NCBI GenBank assembly: GCA_963822595.1
Contig: CAWGIG010000003.1
Location: 248,001-312,000, forward strand
Length of the DNA: 64,000 nt
DNA from: CAVRUH01 sp963822595
GTDB lineage: Bacteria; Chlamydiota; Chlamydiia; Chlamydiales; Waddliaceae
Reading direction: 5' to 3'
Shown here: positions 17,273 to 26,522 of the stretch, piece by piece
How the letters are laid out: the number at the start of each line of letters is the position of its first letter
How positions within the stretch are numbered: position 1 is the first letter of the stretch
Made by a program: the position numbers and the translations under genes
The notes under the pieces: generated by a model
Told to the model about the DNA's origin: nothing
Databases searched by the model: none
What the model saw: only the letters and a program-made list of their open reading frames with translations

Positions 17273-18373
17273 ATGTTTCAAGCATCTGCACTTTTGGCTT
17301 TGACATGTTTTTCTTCTGACTTAACTTTACAAACAATGACCGTCGAAGAAAAAGTGGGCCAGGTATTGATGGTCCAGTTTTATGGAAAAGTTGCTAATGA
17401 TGATGCAAGAACCCTTATCCTAGATACAAAAGTCGGGGGAATCATCTACTACAACTGGGCCAACGAGCTTAGTTCCCCAGAACAAGTCAGAACTTTAAGC
17501 GCAAGCCTCCAGAATCTCACTCAAGAAAATCGTCTCCCCATTCCCTTGCTTATTGCCATAGATCAAGAAGGTGGAAAAGTCACTCGCTTAAAAAATGGCT
17601 TTACATTGTCTCCGGGAAATGAAGCCCTAGGAATGACAGGGGACCCTACTCTAGCAGAGGAAATGGCGTTTATCATGGGTCTAGAGATGCACGCTGTAGG
17701 TGTCAATATGAATTTAGCGCCTGTCGTTGACGTCAATAGCAATCCTAAAAATCCCATCATCGGATCCCGCTCTTTTGGGAACAATCCTGAAACTGTGAGT
17801 GCTTTCGGTCAAAAAGCACTAGATGGCTATAAAAATGCTTATATTATCACCACGCTGAAACATTTCCCGGGGCATGGAGATGTTGAGGTGGATTCCCATT
17901 TGGATTTGCCTACGATCAACAAATCCATAGAAGAATTAGAACAGGTTGAATTACTTCCTTTTGCCAGACTTGCCTCTTCAGCAGATGCAATCATGACAGC
18001 TCATCTTTTTGTGCCGGCATTGGATGCTGAAAATTGTTCTACAGTGTCAGAAAAAACTATTTCGTACCTCAGAAATAAAATCGGTTTCGATGGATTGATC
18101 ATTACAGATTCTCTTGTAATGCAGGGAGTTCTCAAACGATGTCTAACTGTGGATGAAGCAGCCATTCAAGCTTTGAATGCGGGCAACGACATGCTGATAT
18201 TAGGCGGAAAACAATTGATCGGTGAAAATAAAAAACTCGAGCTCAAAGCGGAAGATATTCAACGGATTCACAATTCATTAGTAACCGCTGTCAAAACCAA
18301 CCGTATCTCTGAGGAAAGACTCAACGAAGCCGTCACAAAAATCCTAAAGATAAAAGAAACACATTTAAAATAA
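17273..18373 (+). CDS. nagZ: Beta-N-acetylhexosaminidase, glycoside hydrolase family 3
   Basis: NagZ-type enzymes remove N-acetylglucosamine from peptidoglycan fragments. The 366-residue protein is a single GH3 barrel: GGIIYYNWANE, IDQEGGKVTRL (about 96-106), LAPVVDVNSNPKNPIIGSRSF, the catalytic histidine loop KHFPGHGDVEVDSH (196-209), and ITDSLVMQGV with Asp279 as the likely nucleophile, in place of the more usual SDDLxM. The hydrophobic start (MFQASALLALTCFSS) may be a signal peptide, which would put it in the periplasm. It is relevant because chlamydiae make very little peptidoglycan and would recycle or remodel it. Confidence 0.88.
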   Translation: MFQASALLALTCFSSDLTLQTMTVEEKVGQVLMVQFYGKVANDDARTLILDTKVGGIIYYNWANELSSPEQVRTLSASLQNLTQENRLPIPLLIAIDQEGGKVTRLKNGFTLSPGNEALGMTGDPTLAEEMAFIMGLEMHAVGVNMNLAPVVDVNSNPKNPIIGSRSFGNNPETVSAFGQKALDGYKNAYIITTLKHFPGHGDVEVDSHLDLPTINKSIEELEQVELLPFARLASSADAIMTAHLFVPALDAENCSTVSEKTISYLRNKIGFDGLIITDSLVMQGVLKRCLTVDEAAIQALNAGNDMLILGGKQLIGENKKLELKAEDIQRIHNSLVTAVKTNRISEERLNEAVTKILKIKETHLK

Positions 18374-18384
18374 TTCATAAGGTT

Positions 18385-20241
18385 TTATTGATCTTGAAGC
18401 TCGAACGTATTTGGCCACTCTTTGAGGCCCAGTTTCTGCTCCTCATCTAGCTGAGCAAACTGAAAAATTCCATTAAAATAGAGCAGATGATTCAATTGAG
18501 ATAGAAAGTTAATAGGTCCCACGACTTTTCCCCTCAAACTCTCTAATTCCTCATGCACCTCATTTCTTCTTTGAGTTTTTAATTCATCTTTAAACAATTC
18601 CATTAACGGTATTTCGTTTAATTCATCCAATTCTTTTTGAAGTCGAGTAAAGCGTATATGCCTATTTAACAACCTAAGCTTTCCTGAGATCAACCAGGCA
18701 CCTGTCTCCGACATATTCCCTTTTTGACTGGGTGCAAAATCAATGAATTCACGACCTAGAATAGGCAGAGGAGCTTTACCGGCTTTTTGATCTTCACTCA
18801 GTTTGATGGTTAAATCTGCTGCAAGCTTAACACTCAGATTTAATAAACTTTGCAACGTTTGTTTGGGTACCTTCTTTACTTCCTCTTCATGAGAAAGCTC
18901 AGTTTTCAATCGAGCAAGCTCTAACTTCAAATTGGATCGTTTTTCATCATCCATGTACATTCCTACATGGGTGTAAGGATTTTCTCTAATCATTTGTTCT
19001 ATTTCCGCTATTCGTTCTCTTTTGTTATCTATATCCTTCAAATAATTAAATAGGAGGCTAGAAAATCCATAAGAGTCCATGGCACTGAGGAGAGATGATT
19101 CTTTGTCTAAATTAAATTCCAAGGGAAAAAAAGCAATTCCTTTTACCTGAGCTGCGGTCATTGGAATGTCCAGAAGCTCTGCATAAGTTCCTATACTCAA
19201 AATAGCATTAAATAAATGCGGCAGAGATATGGAAAAGCCTTGGACCATCGAATCTAAGATATACTCATTGATTTGCAACGCTAATTGTTGGTATACATCT
19301 TTGCTTTCTTCCATTAATTTCGGATTTGTCCTCATTTCAGCAATAATCCGCTTTTTTAATCCATCGATAAGCTCCTCTTTCTGTGTTGGATAGCTATTCG
19401 GTTGCACAGGCTTTAAGTATGCAAGAAGATTGATAGCAGAAATAGCGATTTCAAAAAAATGGAGCGTTGGAGTTACAGTTTCAGCGGAAATAAAGCCGAG
19501 AAGGCGATCTTGAATATCTTCAAACCGTATCTTTTTACCATTTTGGGTTAAAATGTAGTCCGGATAAAGCTGTAAACTACTATGTTTATTGATCAAATCG
19601 ACTAAAAAGGAAGTAAGGTGCGCAAGGTTCTCGCATTTTTCTAAATCTTCTCCGGGCGGAGGTAAAGGAAGATCAGTTTGTTTTAGTGAAGTTGTGTATA
19701 AAGGGATTCTTTCTTTGCCTAGATAATTGGCCGATGTCCAACTGACCCCTAAAAATCTATTTAGGTGAGCTAGCATTTGCAATTCTTGGGTAATATTTGA
19801 TTCGGATTTATTAGCTATGGATTCGTTGCACTTTTGGGCAAGTTCATTGTAGTTGTTTATCATCGTCTCTTTGTCATGAGCATTTTGTAAAATGGATTGA
19901 ACACAGTGACGGTTGAGTTGACCGACGTCATCTTGTTGACCAAAGATCTTTTTGAATAACTCGGTTGAGGGGTTAAGTCCCACTGTCATTTTTTCAAGTT
20001 GGAAGATGGCTGCGTTTGTATTTTTGTAAACGAGTTCGGGGTTTTCAGGGTGGCGTTTAAGTTCAAGATTGTAGACTTCAACGATTTTCTTTTTTACAGC
20101 ATCGAGGCTGATCACTTCTTTATTTTGGCAACGGATATTTCTTCCATCTAGTGTTCCTTTTTCAACAGTTTCAAGATGATGAAAAAGTCTCCCCAGATCT
20201 TGCATATCCTTACAATTACGTAATTGATTAGCAATAGTCAT
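18385..20241 (-). CDS. Large orphan protein, 618 residues
   Basis: Not recognised. Charged, mostly helical, no signal peptide and no clear membrane segment. It has a Cys pair early on (residues ~10-40), a Pro-rich spot at about 193-197 (LPLPPPGED), and a long helical stretch with coiled-coil character at about 420-480. The start at 20241 is MTIANQLRNCKDMQD. Like the next gene upstream (20452-22977), it is a large leftward-reading orphan in an area without housekeeping genes. A secreted role is possible but not shown. The 3' end is 11 bp from the nagZ stop. Confidence 0.6.
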   Translation of the reverse strand: MTIANQLRNCKDMQDLGRLFHHLETVEKGTLDGRNIRCQNKEVISLDAVKKKIVEVYNLELKRHPENPELVYKNTNAAIFQLEKMTVGLNPSTELFKKIFGQQDDVGQLNRHCVQSILQNAHDKETMINNYNELAQKCNESIANKSESNITQELQMLAHLNRFLGVSWTSANYLGKERIPLYTTSLKQTDLPLPPPGEDLEKCENLAHLTSFLVDLINKHSSLQLYPDYILTQNGKKIRFEDIQDRLLGFISAETVTPTLHFFEIAISAINLLAYLKPVQPNSYPTQKEELIDGLKKRIIAEMRTNPKLMEESKDVYQQLALQINEYILDSMVQGFSISLPHLFNAILSIGTYAELLDIPMTAAQVKGIAFFPLEFNLDKESSLLSAMDSYGFSSLLFNYLKDIDNKRERIAEIEQMIRENPYTHVGMYMDDEKRSNLKLELARLKTELSHEEEVKKVPKQTLQSLLNLSVKLAADLTIKLSEDQKAGKAPLPILGREFIDFAPSQKGNMSETGAWLISGKLRLLNRHIRFTRLQKELDELNEIPLMELFKDELKTQRRNEVHEELESLRGKVVGPINFLSQLNHLLYFNGIFQFAQLDEEQKLGLKEWPNTFELQDQ

Positions 20242-20370
20242 AATAAATAACCTATAATTATTATTATAATTATAATTTATTTTTCATTCAAGTTAACAAA
20301 CTAATGATATAAACTACTTAATGTTAGTAACTAGCAAATATAGAGAATTCTTAAACTCAGGAACTATGCT

Positions 20371-20420
20371 AACGCGGAGACACGGAGGGGAAGCGTCCGG
20401 CGTCTCTGCGCCTCCGCGTT
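20371..20420. terminator. GC-rich palindrome AACGCGGAGACACGGAGG
   Basis: The left arm at 20371-20388 and right arm at 20404-20420 (CTCTGCGCCTCCGCGTT) pair almost perfectly, with a GC-rich centre. It lies in the 210-bp gap between the stop of the 841-residue orphan and the start of the 618-residue orphan, so it could end the upstream transcript. The arms have the short-period purine-rich composition of the other long palindromes in this window and stand out against the AT-rich surroundings. Confidence 0.7.
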
Positions 20421-20451
20421 AATTCTGGTGTATGAATTTTTAATTATTAAT

Positions 20452-22977
20452 TTAAAGTCCGGAGATAAGTTGGACTCGCTGCTGCAGTTGGTGGGTGTAC
20501 CCTGTCCGGATAACGGAGTCTTCAAGGGCTTTATCCAATACTTTAAAAAATTGAAAGACTAAACTCTTATTAATCAATTTTCTTTTGAAGATCTTTTTAA
20601 AAATACGCTGAACAATTCCATCCAAAGTTTTTGTCTCGGGTGTCCAATATAACAAATCGTGCGTTTGTGCTGAGATTCCTAAAAATTGATCGGGCAAATT
20701 CTGCCGGACTTCCTGTTCCCGTTCTTGAATCTCTTCAAGAGATCCCTCATTCCCAAAAAAAGTATCTCTTACATAACCTTCTTTCAAAAAAGTATCGGGA
20801 CCTACATTGATGATCGTATTCACCATAGAGTGAAAAGAAGTTCTAAAATCCTTAAATCCTTCAGAGCCTACCGCGGCAAAACGGCTTTCGAGAGAGGAAT
20901 GAAACCACCCGTAGGTTGGTGAATATTCCGCTATCTGAAAAAGCAATTTTCCAATGATTTCTCCAAATTCTTTCTTTATGACTACTTTCGCGGTTTCCTC
21001 TTTATAAAGTTGGGTTATCGCAGCTGCAACTTCTTCATTCTTGAGGGTTTTTGCTGGGTCTACTGCCTTCAAAGCTTTGAGAACTTCCGTAATCCTCACA
21101 ATAGTAGGCTGAACAAGAGCAGGAACTCTCGATCGATCCATCATATTCCATTTAAAGTCTTTGAATTCTTTTTCCAATACCTCTTCGAATTTGGCAATAA
21201 CAGCTTTTTTTGCAGAAACGATCTTAATTGCCGGCGCCTCAATGAGTGTGCAAAAGACAGGGGCAAAAAGACCCACCTTGCTTGAAACTACCTGTTTAAT
21301 GAACATTTGAAATAGTTTATCAGAAACTGCTGGAAGAATAGTTTTTGAAAATAAAGCCTGAATAGATGTAGGGTTTGAAAATTTTTCAAATATTCTGCCG
21401 ATACCTGTTTTGATCAGTGGGATCACTTTATTTTCTCTAATGTAATAGAAAACAAAAGTTTTCATTATCAGGAAAAAATAGGTTTTGAAGGTGTCTTCAT
21501 CTCGTGGATTTATTTTTTTAATAACAGTTTCAAAAAGAGCCAATAACCTTTTTTCTACCTCTTGAAGCATTTCGGGTAGGGCTATTTGTTCCCAAATATC
21601 AGCGAGGCCATCCTGTTCAATATGAATGTCTAAAGGCAAAGCCGTTTTTCCAGCAGGAAGTAATATACTGTATAGCTTATCTGCAAAATTTCCATAAACC
21701 TCCTCTTCAACCATTTCTTGGGGCATTCCGGCAGGAGAGGAGGGGAGGAGGGGAACACTATCCGGATTCTTCCCAGCAACAACAGTACGAAAATCGTCAA
21801 TAAACTTCTTATTGAGGTATTCTTTATCCCCACCTTCATTTTCCACAATTTGGATATACTCATCTAATTTTTGCTTAGTGCTTATATCTATTTGAGGAGA
21901 GTTGAAATTGATGGAATCTCTGGCATCAAAAATTGTTTTCTTCTCTTCTTTATATTTTCCATTTGCGGATATCCAGGCTTCAAGGTGGGTATTGATTCTT
22001 ACGATCAAATCATCAAATGTTTCTGTATAGGACATATTTTGAATCAGATCCACGATCCTTGTTCCGATAATTTTAGAGATCGTTTGATTGTTATCATCCA
22101 AAAGATGATCCAAGCTTTCTTCCAGATTCTCTTGGATAATAGCCTCTATTTCATCAATAATAATGTCTAAATCGCCATCTAAAAGCATTTTTGAAAATTC
22201 GACAGTAAAATTACGCGCATCGATCAACAGATTATGGAGCATTATGGGATTTATAGATTTTAAAAACATATTATTGGACTGAAATAGCCAACTCAGGGCA
22301 GGTTGAATGGCTGCAATGAGTTTTAGGTGCATATCCTCTGAAATATCTTTTTTTTCTTGCAGGGCATTAATTTTCAATATTAAATCTTCTTCAATCTCTT
22401 CTCTCGATTTATTCTCCAAAAGTACCGTGCATAGAAGTTGGATCAAAGTCATGAATAGGGGATCATCGTTATTGCTAAATTTGTCAAATACGGGATCGAG
22501 GTATTTTTTCAAATCCAAGAACATTTTTACCCATTGTTTGGTTGTTTCCGGAATTCGTGCGATATCCTCTTTCCATCCATCGATCGATGGGGCAATTTTT
22601 TCAGATTTCACGCATTCAGAAATAACCGATCCAAAACCTTGTAGAGAATTTAATAAACTTTTCAATGAAGGGTCTTCGATCACAGTTTGAGGACTTCGTT
22701 TAACAACCATTTCCTCCTCATCGTCGAGATCATAAAAGTCAGGTTTCGGAGGGGGTGTTGGAATAACTTGCTGTGCCTTTAGCCGTGCCTGGTCAACAAT
22801 GGAAAGTTGCCAATGTGTCAAAATAAATTCAGGTTTTTTCCAAAAGCAGATAAAATCGAAGATCTTTTTAGCAATTTCACAGATTTTTTCCCAAGCCTGC
22901 TTGATGAAAGATGGGCGAGGTATTGCGACAGGCGGTGGTGGTGGTGGGGGACCATTCCCAACAGCAACAGGAATCAT
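20452..22977 (-). CDS. Large orphan with polyproline N-terminus, 841 residues
   Basis: Not recognised. It starts MIPVAVGNGPPPPPPPVAIP with a seven-proline run at residues 11-17. There is a second Pro-rich acidic block at about 73-92 (PTPPPKPDFYDLDDEEE) and another Pro/Ser patch at about 415-427. The rest is helical and charged with no obvious membrane helix, apart from a Phe/Ile-rich stretch around 35-50. A good ribosome-binding site (GGAG, about 7 bases upstream) supports the start. Polyproline segments in intracellular bacteria are often ligands for host SH3, EVH1 or profilin-type domains, so a host-facing role is possible; this is inference. Confidence 0.65.
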   Translation of the reverse strand: MIPVAVGNGPPPPPPPVAIPRPSFIKQAWEKICEIAKKIFDFICFWKKPEFILTHWQLSIVDQARLKAQQVIPTPPPKPDFYDLDDEEEMVVKRSPQTVIEDPSLKSLLNSLQGFGSVISECVKSEKIAPSIDGWKEDIARIPETTKQWVKMFLDLKKYLDPVFDKFSNNDDPLFMTLIQLLCTVLLENKSREEIEEDLILKINALQEKKDISEDMHLKLIAAIQPALSWLFQSNNMFLKSINPIMLHNLLIDARNFTVEFSKMLLDGDLDIIIDEIEAIIQENLEESLDHLLDDNNQTISKIIGTRIVDLIQNMSYTETFDDLIVRINTHLEAWISANGKYKEEKKTIFDARDSINFNSPQIDISTKQKLDEYIQIVENEGGDKEYLNKKFIDDFRTVVAGKNPDSVPLLPSSPAGMPQEMVEEEVYGNFADKLYSILLPAGKTALPLDIHIEQDGLADIWEQIALPEMLQEVEKRLLALFETVIKKINPRDEDTFKTYFFLIMKTFVFYYIRENKVIPLIKTGIGRIFEKFSNPTSIQALFSKTILPAVSDKLFQMFIKQVVSSKVGLFAPVFCTLIEAPAIKIVSAKKAVIAKFEEVLEKEFKDFKWNMMDRSRVPALVQPTIVRITEVLKALKAVDPAKTLKNEEVAAAITQLYKEETAKVVIKKEFGEIIGKLLFQIAEYSPTYGWFHSSLESRFAAVGSEGFKDFRTSFHSMVNTIINVGPDTFLKEGYVRDTFFGNEGSLEEIQEREQEVRQNLPDQFLGISAQTHDLLYWTPETKTLDGIVQRIFKKIFKRKLINKSLVFQFFKVLDKALEDSVIRTGYTHQLQQRVQLISGL

Positions 22978-23044
22978 ACGCGGGCTCCATAAAATAGTTA
23001 TCTATGAACTATAAATTATTTCACAATAGCTTTCAAGGAAATGA

Positions 23045-23073
23045 TTGACAAAGAATTTATTTTATATTCTAAT
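23045..23073 (+). promoter_or_regulatory. Sigma-70-type promoter for the helical-protein/PEBP operon
   Basis: A perfect TTGACA (23045-23050), a 17-base spacer and TCTAAT (23068-23073), five of six matches to TATAAT. The expected start of transcription is around 23080, just before the GAGGTG ribosome-binding site at 23082-23087. Because the TTG of the -35 box also opens a longer reading frame, the box argues that the real start is the ATG at 23093. Confidence 0.65.
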
Positions 23074-23092
23074 GAAATCAGTGAGGTGTTTT

Positions 23093-23527
23093 ATGGAAAT
23101 GGGGTTAAATGATATTAGCCAGAGAATTAAACAAAATTTGAGTGATACTCATGATAAAATAAAGGATCACAAAGAGGTAAATCCGAAGACGTTGCAACAG
23201 TTGATTGAGGATATTGGCAAATTAAAAAATAGCACTGAAGCTGTGGCAAATATCCAGAAAGCGAATATCGACTCAAACATTCAAGAAGCGATTCAAAGCT
23301 TGACTGCTATTGAACTCATGATTGAAAAAATGAAGGGGACTGAAACTGATACTTTAAGTCGGAATATACAGAAAGTCGTTGCTCAAGAATTAGAGGAAAT
23401 TGCTAGAGGAGAAGTAAAAAACTTAGTCATTCCTTTAGAATTTTTCCACGAGAAGAAAATCGACTTGAAAACATTTCTGAAATCTAAGCAAAAAGTTGAA
23501 AAAATCTATAAATCGAAACCGCAATGA
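23093..23527 (+). CDS. Small helical orphan protein
   Basis: A 144-residue acidic, almost entirely helical protein (MEMGLNDISQRIKQN.. to ..KSKPQ), probably a coiled-coil or helical bundle. Family unknown. The start was chosen at ATG 23093 because GAGGTG sits 5 bases upstream and a strong promoter precedes it. The longer TTG-started frame from 23045 would use the -35 box as coding sequence. The 3' end overlaps the next gene by 4 bp (ATGA), so it is co-translated with the PEBP-family protein. Confidence 0.65.
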   Translation: MEMGLNDISQRIKQNLSDTHDKIKDHKEVNPKTLQQLIEDIGKLKNSTEAVANIQKANIDSNIQEAIQSLTAIELMIEKMKGTETDTLSRNIQKVVAQELEEIARGEVKNLVIPLEFFHEKKIDLKTFLKSKQKVEKIYKSKPQ

Positions 23528-23955
23528 AAATCGAAAGTCCGGCATTTAAAAATAACGATAAGATTCCGAAGCAATATACTTGCGAGGGGGAGGATTGTTC
23601 GCCTCCATTGGTGATTAAGGAGATTCCAAAAAATGCCAAGACTTTAGCGATCATTGTGGATGATCCGGATGCTCCTACAGGAACATTCGACCATTGGCTG
23701 GCATGGAATATTCCCATTAAGGAGCTGGTCCCGGAGAATTTTACAGCTCCGAAAGAGGGAAGAAATCATTTTGGTGAGACGCATTACCGCGGCCCTTGCC
23801 CACCTCGAGGAAAGTCCCACAGATACTTTTTCAAAGTTTTTGCGCTAGACCGCAAACTTGATCTATCCGAAGGAAGTACGAAGTTCGAACTCGAATCGGC
23901 GATGAAAGATCATATTGTCGGAAAAGCGTTTATGATCGGAACCTACCAACGATAA
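23524..23955 (+). CDS. PEBP family protein (YbhB/YbcL, Raf-kinase-inhibitor-like)
   Basis: A 143-residue phosphatidylethanolamine-binding-protein fold. The conserved pieces are FKNNDKIPKQYTCEGEDCSPPL, the DDPDAPTGTFDHWLAWNIP pocket segment, HFGETHYRGPCPPRGKSHRYFFKVFALD, and a closing KAFMIGTYQR. The anion-binding Asp/His and PPRGxxHRY residues are present. Bacterial members bind small anionic ligands and have no settled role. No signal peptide, so cytosolic. It is coupled by a 4-bp overlap to the small helical protein upstream. Confidence 0.92.
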   Translation: MKIESPAFKNNDKIPKQYTCEGEDCSPPLVIKEIPKNAKTLAIIVDDPDAPTGTFDHWLAWNIPIKELVPENFTAPKEGRNHFGETHYRGPCPPRGKSHRYFFKVFALDRKLDLSEGSTKFELESAMKDHIVGKAFMIGTYQR

Positions 23956-23960
23956 GGGTA

Positions 23961-24099
23961 ACACAGAGAACACTGAGAATGAATGAGATCACAGAGAGAG
24001 AACAAATAGTGAAAATAAAATCATACCTTTCTGTTAGATTCTTTTAAGTCCTCATTTTAACTCTCTCTCTGAGCTCATCATTCTCAGTGTTCTCTGTGG
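23961..24099. terminator. Long palindrome CACAGAGAACACTGAGAATGA between convergent genes
   Basis: The left arm is 23961-24000 and the right arm 24061-24099. The arms are near-perfect over the outer ~20 bp (ACACAGAGAACACTGAGAAT) and have a purine-rich inner part (CAGAGAGAG). The central ~60 bp is AT-rich with no gene. It sits between the PEBP stop and the acs stop, as a two-way terminator would. The right arm also encodes the last five residues and the stop of acs. Confidence 0.75.
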
Positions 24100-26084
24100 T
24101 GAAAACCGGTTTCGCAGAGCAAGGTGTCGATTACTCCAGGGTCTGCCAATGTACTAATATCCCCAAGGTCATCCAATTCTTTGGCAGCAATTTTTCTTAA
24201 AATTCGCCGCATGATCTTTCCCGATCGCGTTTTGGGAAGCGCTTTCGCAAACTGAATCTTATCGGGAATGGCAATAGGGCCTATTTCTGTCTTAACATGG
24301 TCCTCAAGCTCTATGATCAACTCTTTACTAGGTACTGCATCCTCCACTAAAGTCACAAAAGCGTAGAGCCCCTGCCCCTTGATTTCATGGGGTATCGGAA
24401 CGACCGCGGCTTCTGCAACGGCTTCATGACTTACCAAGGCACTCTCCACCTCAGCCGTTCCTATACGGTGCCCTGAAACATTCACTACATCATCCATACG
24501 TCCCAGCAGCCAGTAGTCTCCATCGTCATCGCGACGGCAGCTGTCACCCGTAACGTAGACATCCTTGAATAGTTTGAAGTAAATTTGGATGAACCGATCG
24601 TGATCACCCCACATTGTTCGCATCATGCCCGGCCAAGGTCGCTTGATGCATAGGCTGCCTCCTTCGTTTGTAGAGGCCTCTTTTCCATCTTCACGCAATA
24701 TGATCGGCTCCACACCAAAAAAGGGCTTTGTGGCGCTTCCGGGCTTTAATGAATGGCTTCCGGGAAGGGGAGTAATCATAATGCCCCCTGTCTCTGTCTG
24801 CCACCAAGTGTCCACAATAGGGCATTTTCCCTTGCCGATCATTTCATAGTACCACATCCATGTTTCAGGATTAATGGGTTCTCCGACAGTGCCCAAAATT
24901 CTCAAAGATCTAAGGCTATATTTTAAAGGAAACGTGTCACCAAGACGTATCAGTGTTCTGATTGCTGTCGGTGCCGTGTAAAAAACAGAGACCTTGTATT
25001 TATCGATAATTTGCCAGAATCTGCCGGCATCGGGGAACGTTGGAACACCTTCAAACATGAGCGTTGTCGCCCCATTCGCCAACGGACCATAAACTATGTA
25101 GCTATGTCCCGTCACCCAACCGATATCGGCAGTGCACCAATAAATGTCATTTTCATGGATATCGAAAACGTACTTATGGGTTAACGATGCATACAGCAGG
25201 TAACCGGCTTGAGTGTGGACAACTCCCTTGGGTTTTCCTGTCGATCCCGATGTGTAGAGAATAAATAAAGGATCTTCAGCATCCATGATTTCAGGAGGGC
25301 TTTCCGTCGAAACACCTTTCATGACCTCATGCCACCACAGATCCCTGCTTTGCCTCATGTTACATGGTGTATCATTCCTTTTAAGAACGATAACTTTTTC
25401 AATAGAAGGACAATGAGCCAGCGCTTCGTCTGAAATCTCTTTCAGAGGAATTTGCTTTCCAGCGCGGAGGGAAACATTAGAGGTTATAAGGATTTTGCAG
25501 GAGGAATCCTGAATGCGGTGAGCGAGCGATTCCGCGCTAAATCCGCCAAAAACAATAGAATGGATGGCACCTATTCTAGCGCATGCTAGCATGGCAATAG
25601 CGAGTTCAGGAACCATAGGCAGATAGATGCAAACCCGCTCTCCTTTTTGTACACCGAGAGTGCGAAGAACATTTGAAAACTTACACACCTCTTCATGCAG
25701 TGTTTTGTAAGTAATGCTTTTACTTTCGGCATCATTTTCACCTTGCCAGATAATCGCCGGTTTATTACCGATGGGTTCCAGATGTCTGTCTAAACAATTG
25801 TAGGCAACGTTAATTTTTCCATCTTCGAACCATGTGTGTTCAATCTTGTTGTTAGAGCTATCCCAATGGTATTTACAACTTACGGTGGGTTCTTTGAGCC
25901 AATCAAGGGTAGAGGCTTGTTCTAACCAAAAGGCATCGGAGTCATCAATGGAGCGCTTATACATTTTTTCATATTCTTTAAGGCTCTTGATATGCGCTTT
26001 TTCGGAAATGTTTGTCGGAGGATTGAATTTTCGGTTTTCATGCATAAGATGCATGACGCTTTTATTTGTCTTTTTTTCTTCCAT
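24084..26084 (-). CDS. acs: Acetyl-CoA synthetase (AMP-forming)
   Basis: Activates acetate to acetyl-CoA through acetyl-AMP. At 666 residues it has full family length. It carries the P-loop-like YTSGSTGKPKGVVHTQAGY (about 283-301), the WWQTETGG motif, the hinge GRMDDVVNVSGHRIGTAEVESAL, and the catalytic lysine region KTRSGKIMRRILRKIA near the C-terminus. The last five residues (HHREH) and the stop come from an intergenic palindrome arm. The gene reads leftward, convergent with the PEBP gene. The start at 26084 gives MEEKKTNKSVMHLMHENRK, reasonable for the family. It allows use of host acetate or recycling of acetate. Confidence 0.97.
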   Translation of the reverse strand: MEEKKTNKSVMHLMHENRKFNPPTNISEKAHIKSLKEYEKMYKRSIDDSDAFWLEQASTLDWLKEPTVSCKYHWDSSNNKIEHTWFEDGKINVAYNCLDRHLEPIGNKPAIIWQGENDAESKSITYKTLHEEVCKFSNVLRTLGVQKGERVCIYLPMVPELAIAMLACARIGAIHSIVFGGFSAESLAHRIQDSSCKILITSNVSLRAGKQIPLKEISDEALAHCPSIEKVIVLKRNDTPCNMRQSRDLWWHEVMKGVSTESPPEIMDAEDPLFILYTSGSTGKPKGVVHTQAGYLLYASLTHKYVFDIHENDIYWCTADIGWVTGHSYIVYGPLANGATTLMFEGVPTFPDAGRFWQIIDKYKVSVFYTAPTAIRTLIRLGDTFPLKYSLRSLRILGTVGEPINPETWMWYYEMIGKGKCPIVDTWWQTETGGIMITPLPGSHSLKPGSATKPFFGVEPIILREDGKEASTNEGGSLCIKRPWPGMMRTMWGDHDRFIQIYFKLFKDVYVTGDSCRRDDDGDYWLLGRMDDVVNVSGHRIGTAEVESALVSHEAVAEAAVVPIPHEIKGQGLYAFVTLVEDAVPSKELIIELEDHVKTEIGPIAIPDKIQFAKALPKTRSGKIMRRILRKIAAKELDDLGDISTLADPGVIDTLLCETGFHHREH

Positions 26085-26147
26085 GGCTGTCCTGTTTTTG
26101 AAATGAGATTATCCCTGTTTCATAATTTTTTTCAAGATAACCGTGCT

Positions 26148-26314
26148 TTATACTGAAGTGAACTCAAAAATCGGTATTTGGGGCACTTGAAAGCTCCCGC
26201 GGTTCAACGATCGCAAGTGCCCTAATATTAAACAATATAAGGGCACTTGCGATCGTTGAACCCCGGGGCTTTGAAGTGCCCGAAATACCGATTTTTGAGC
26301 TCACTTCAGTATAA
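26148..26314. mobile_element. MITE-like palindromic element, copy A
   Basis: A 167-bp element whose two ~82-bp arms are nearly perfect inverted repeats around an AAC centre. The ends read TATACTGAAGTGAACTCAAA on the left and its complement on the right (with one G for A), flanked by TA-like bases. Each arm contains its own small hairpin (GGGCACTT / AAGTGCCC) and the conserved core GGTTCAACGATCGCAAGT. There is no coding capacity. A second complete copy is at 34510-34673 and a solo end at 58090-58116, which fits a miniature transposon mobilised in trans. TA at the ends is typical of IS630/Tc1-type insertion. It directly abuts another palindrome at 26315. Confidence 0.75.
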
Positions 26315-26430
26315 CCAAAATTAGCCGCGAAGAAACGAAGTAAGCGAAGGACACGCGAAGAAAAGAAAAATCCTTTTCTTAAATCTTCGCGTGTTCTTCG
26401 TATACTTCGTTTCTTCGTGGCTAATTTTGG
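26315..26430. repeat. CGAAG-rich palindrome, copy 1
   Basis: Arms of ~55 bp beginning CCAAAATTAGCC(G/A)CGAAGAA and continuing with CGAAG-type units (AACGAAG, GCGAAGGACACGCGAAGA), separated by a short AAAA/TTTT centre. It is related to the palindromes at 38434-38524 and 45701-45793. It starts at the base after MITE-like element A ends. With that element it fills most of the 438-bp gap between acs and the zinc-ribbon gene. No open frame here is credible. Confidence 0.75.
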
Positions 26431-26522
26431 CTTAAGCACGCTTTTTACAAAATTTCTCTTGGCAAAGTGCTATCAATTGTTGTATAGGTTTCTTAGAAGA
26501 AATAAATATAAGGAATATAAGA

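Noticed and set aside
23045..23092. An earlier TTG start for the small helical protein
   Set aside because: The TTG is the first base of a perfect -35 box with a well-spaced -10; the ATG at 23093 has its own ribosome-binding site.
26164..26439. A 91-codon minus-strand frame between acs and the zinc-ribbon gene
   Set aside because: It is translation of two palindromic repeats (element A and the CGAAG palindrome), not a gene.
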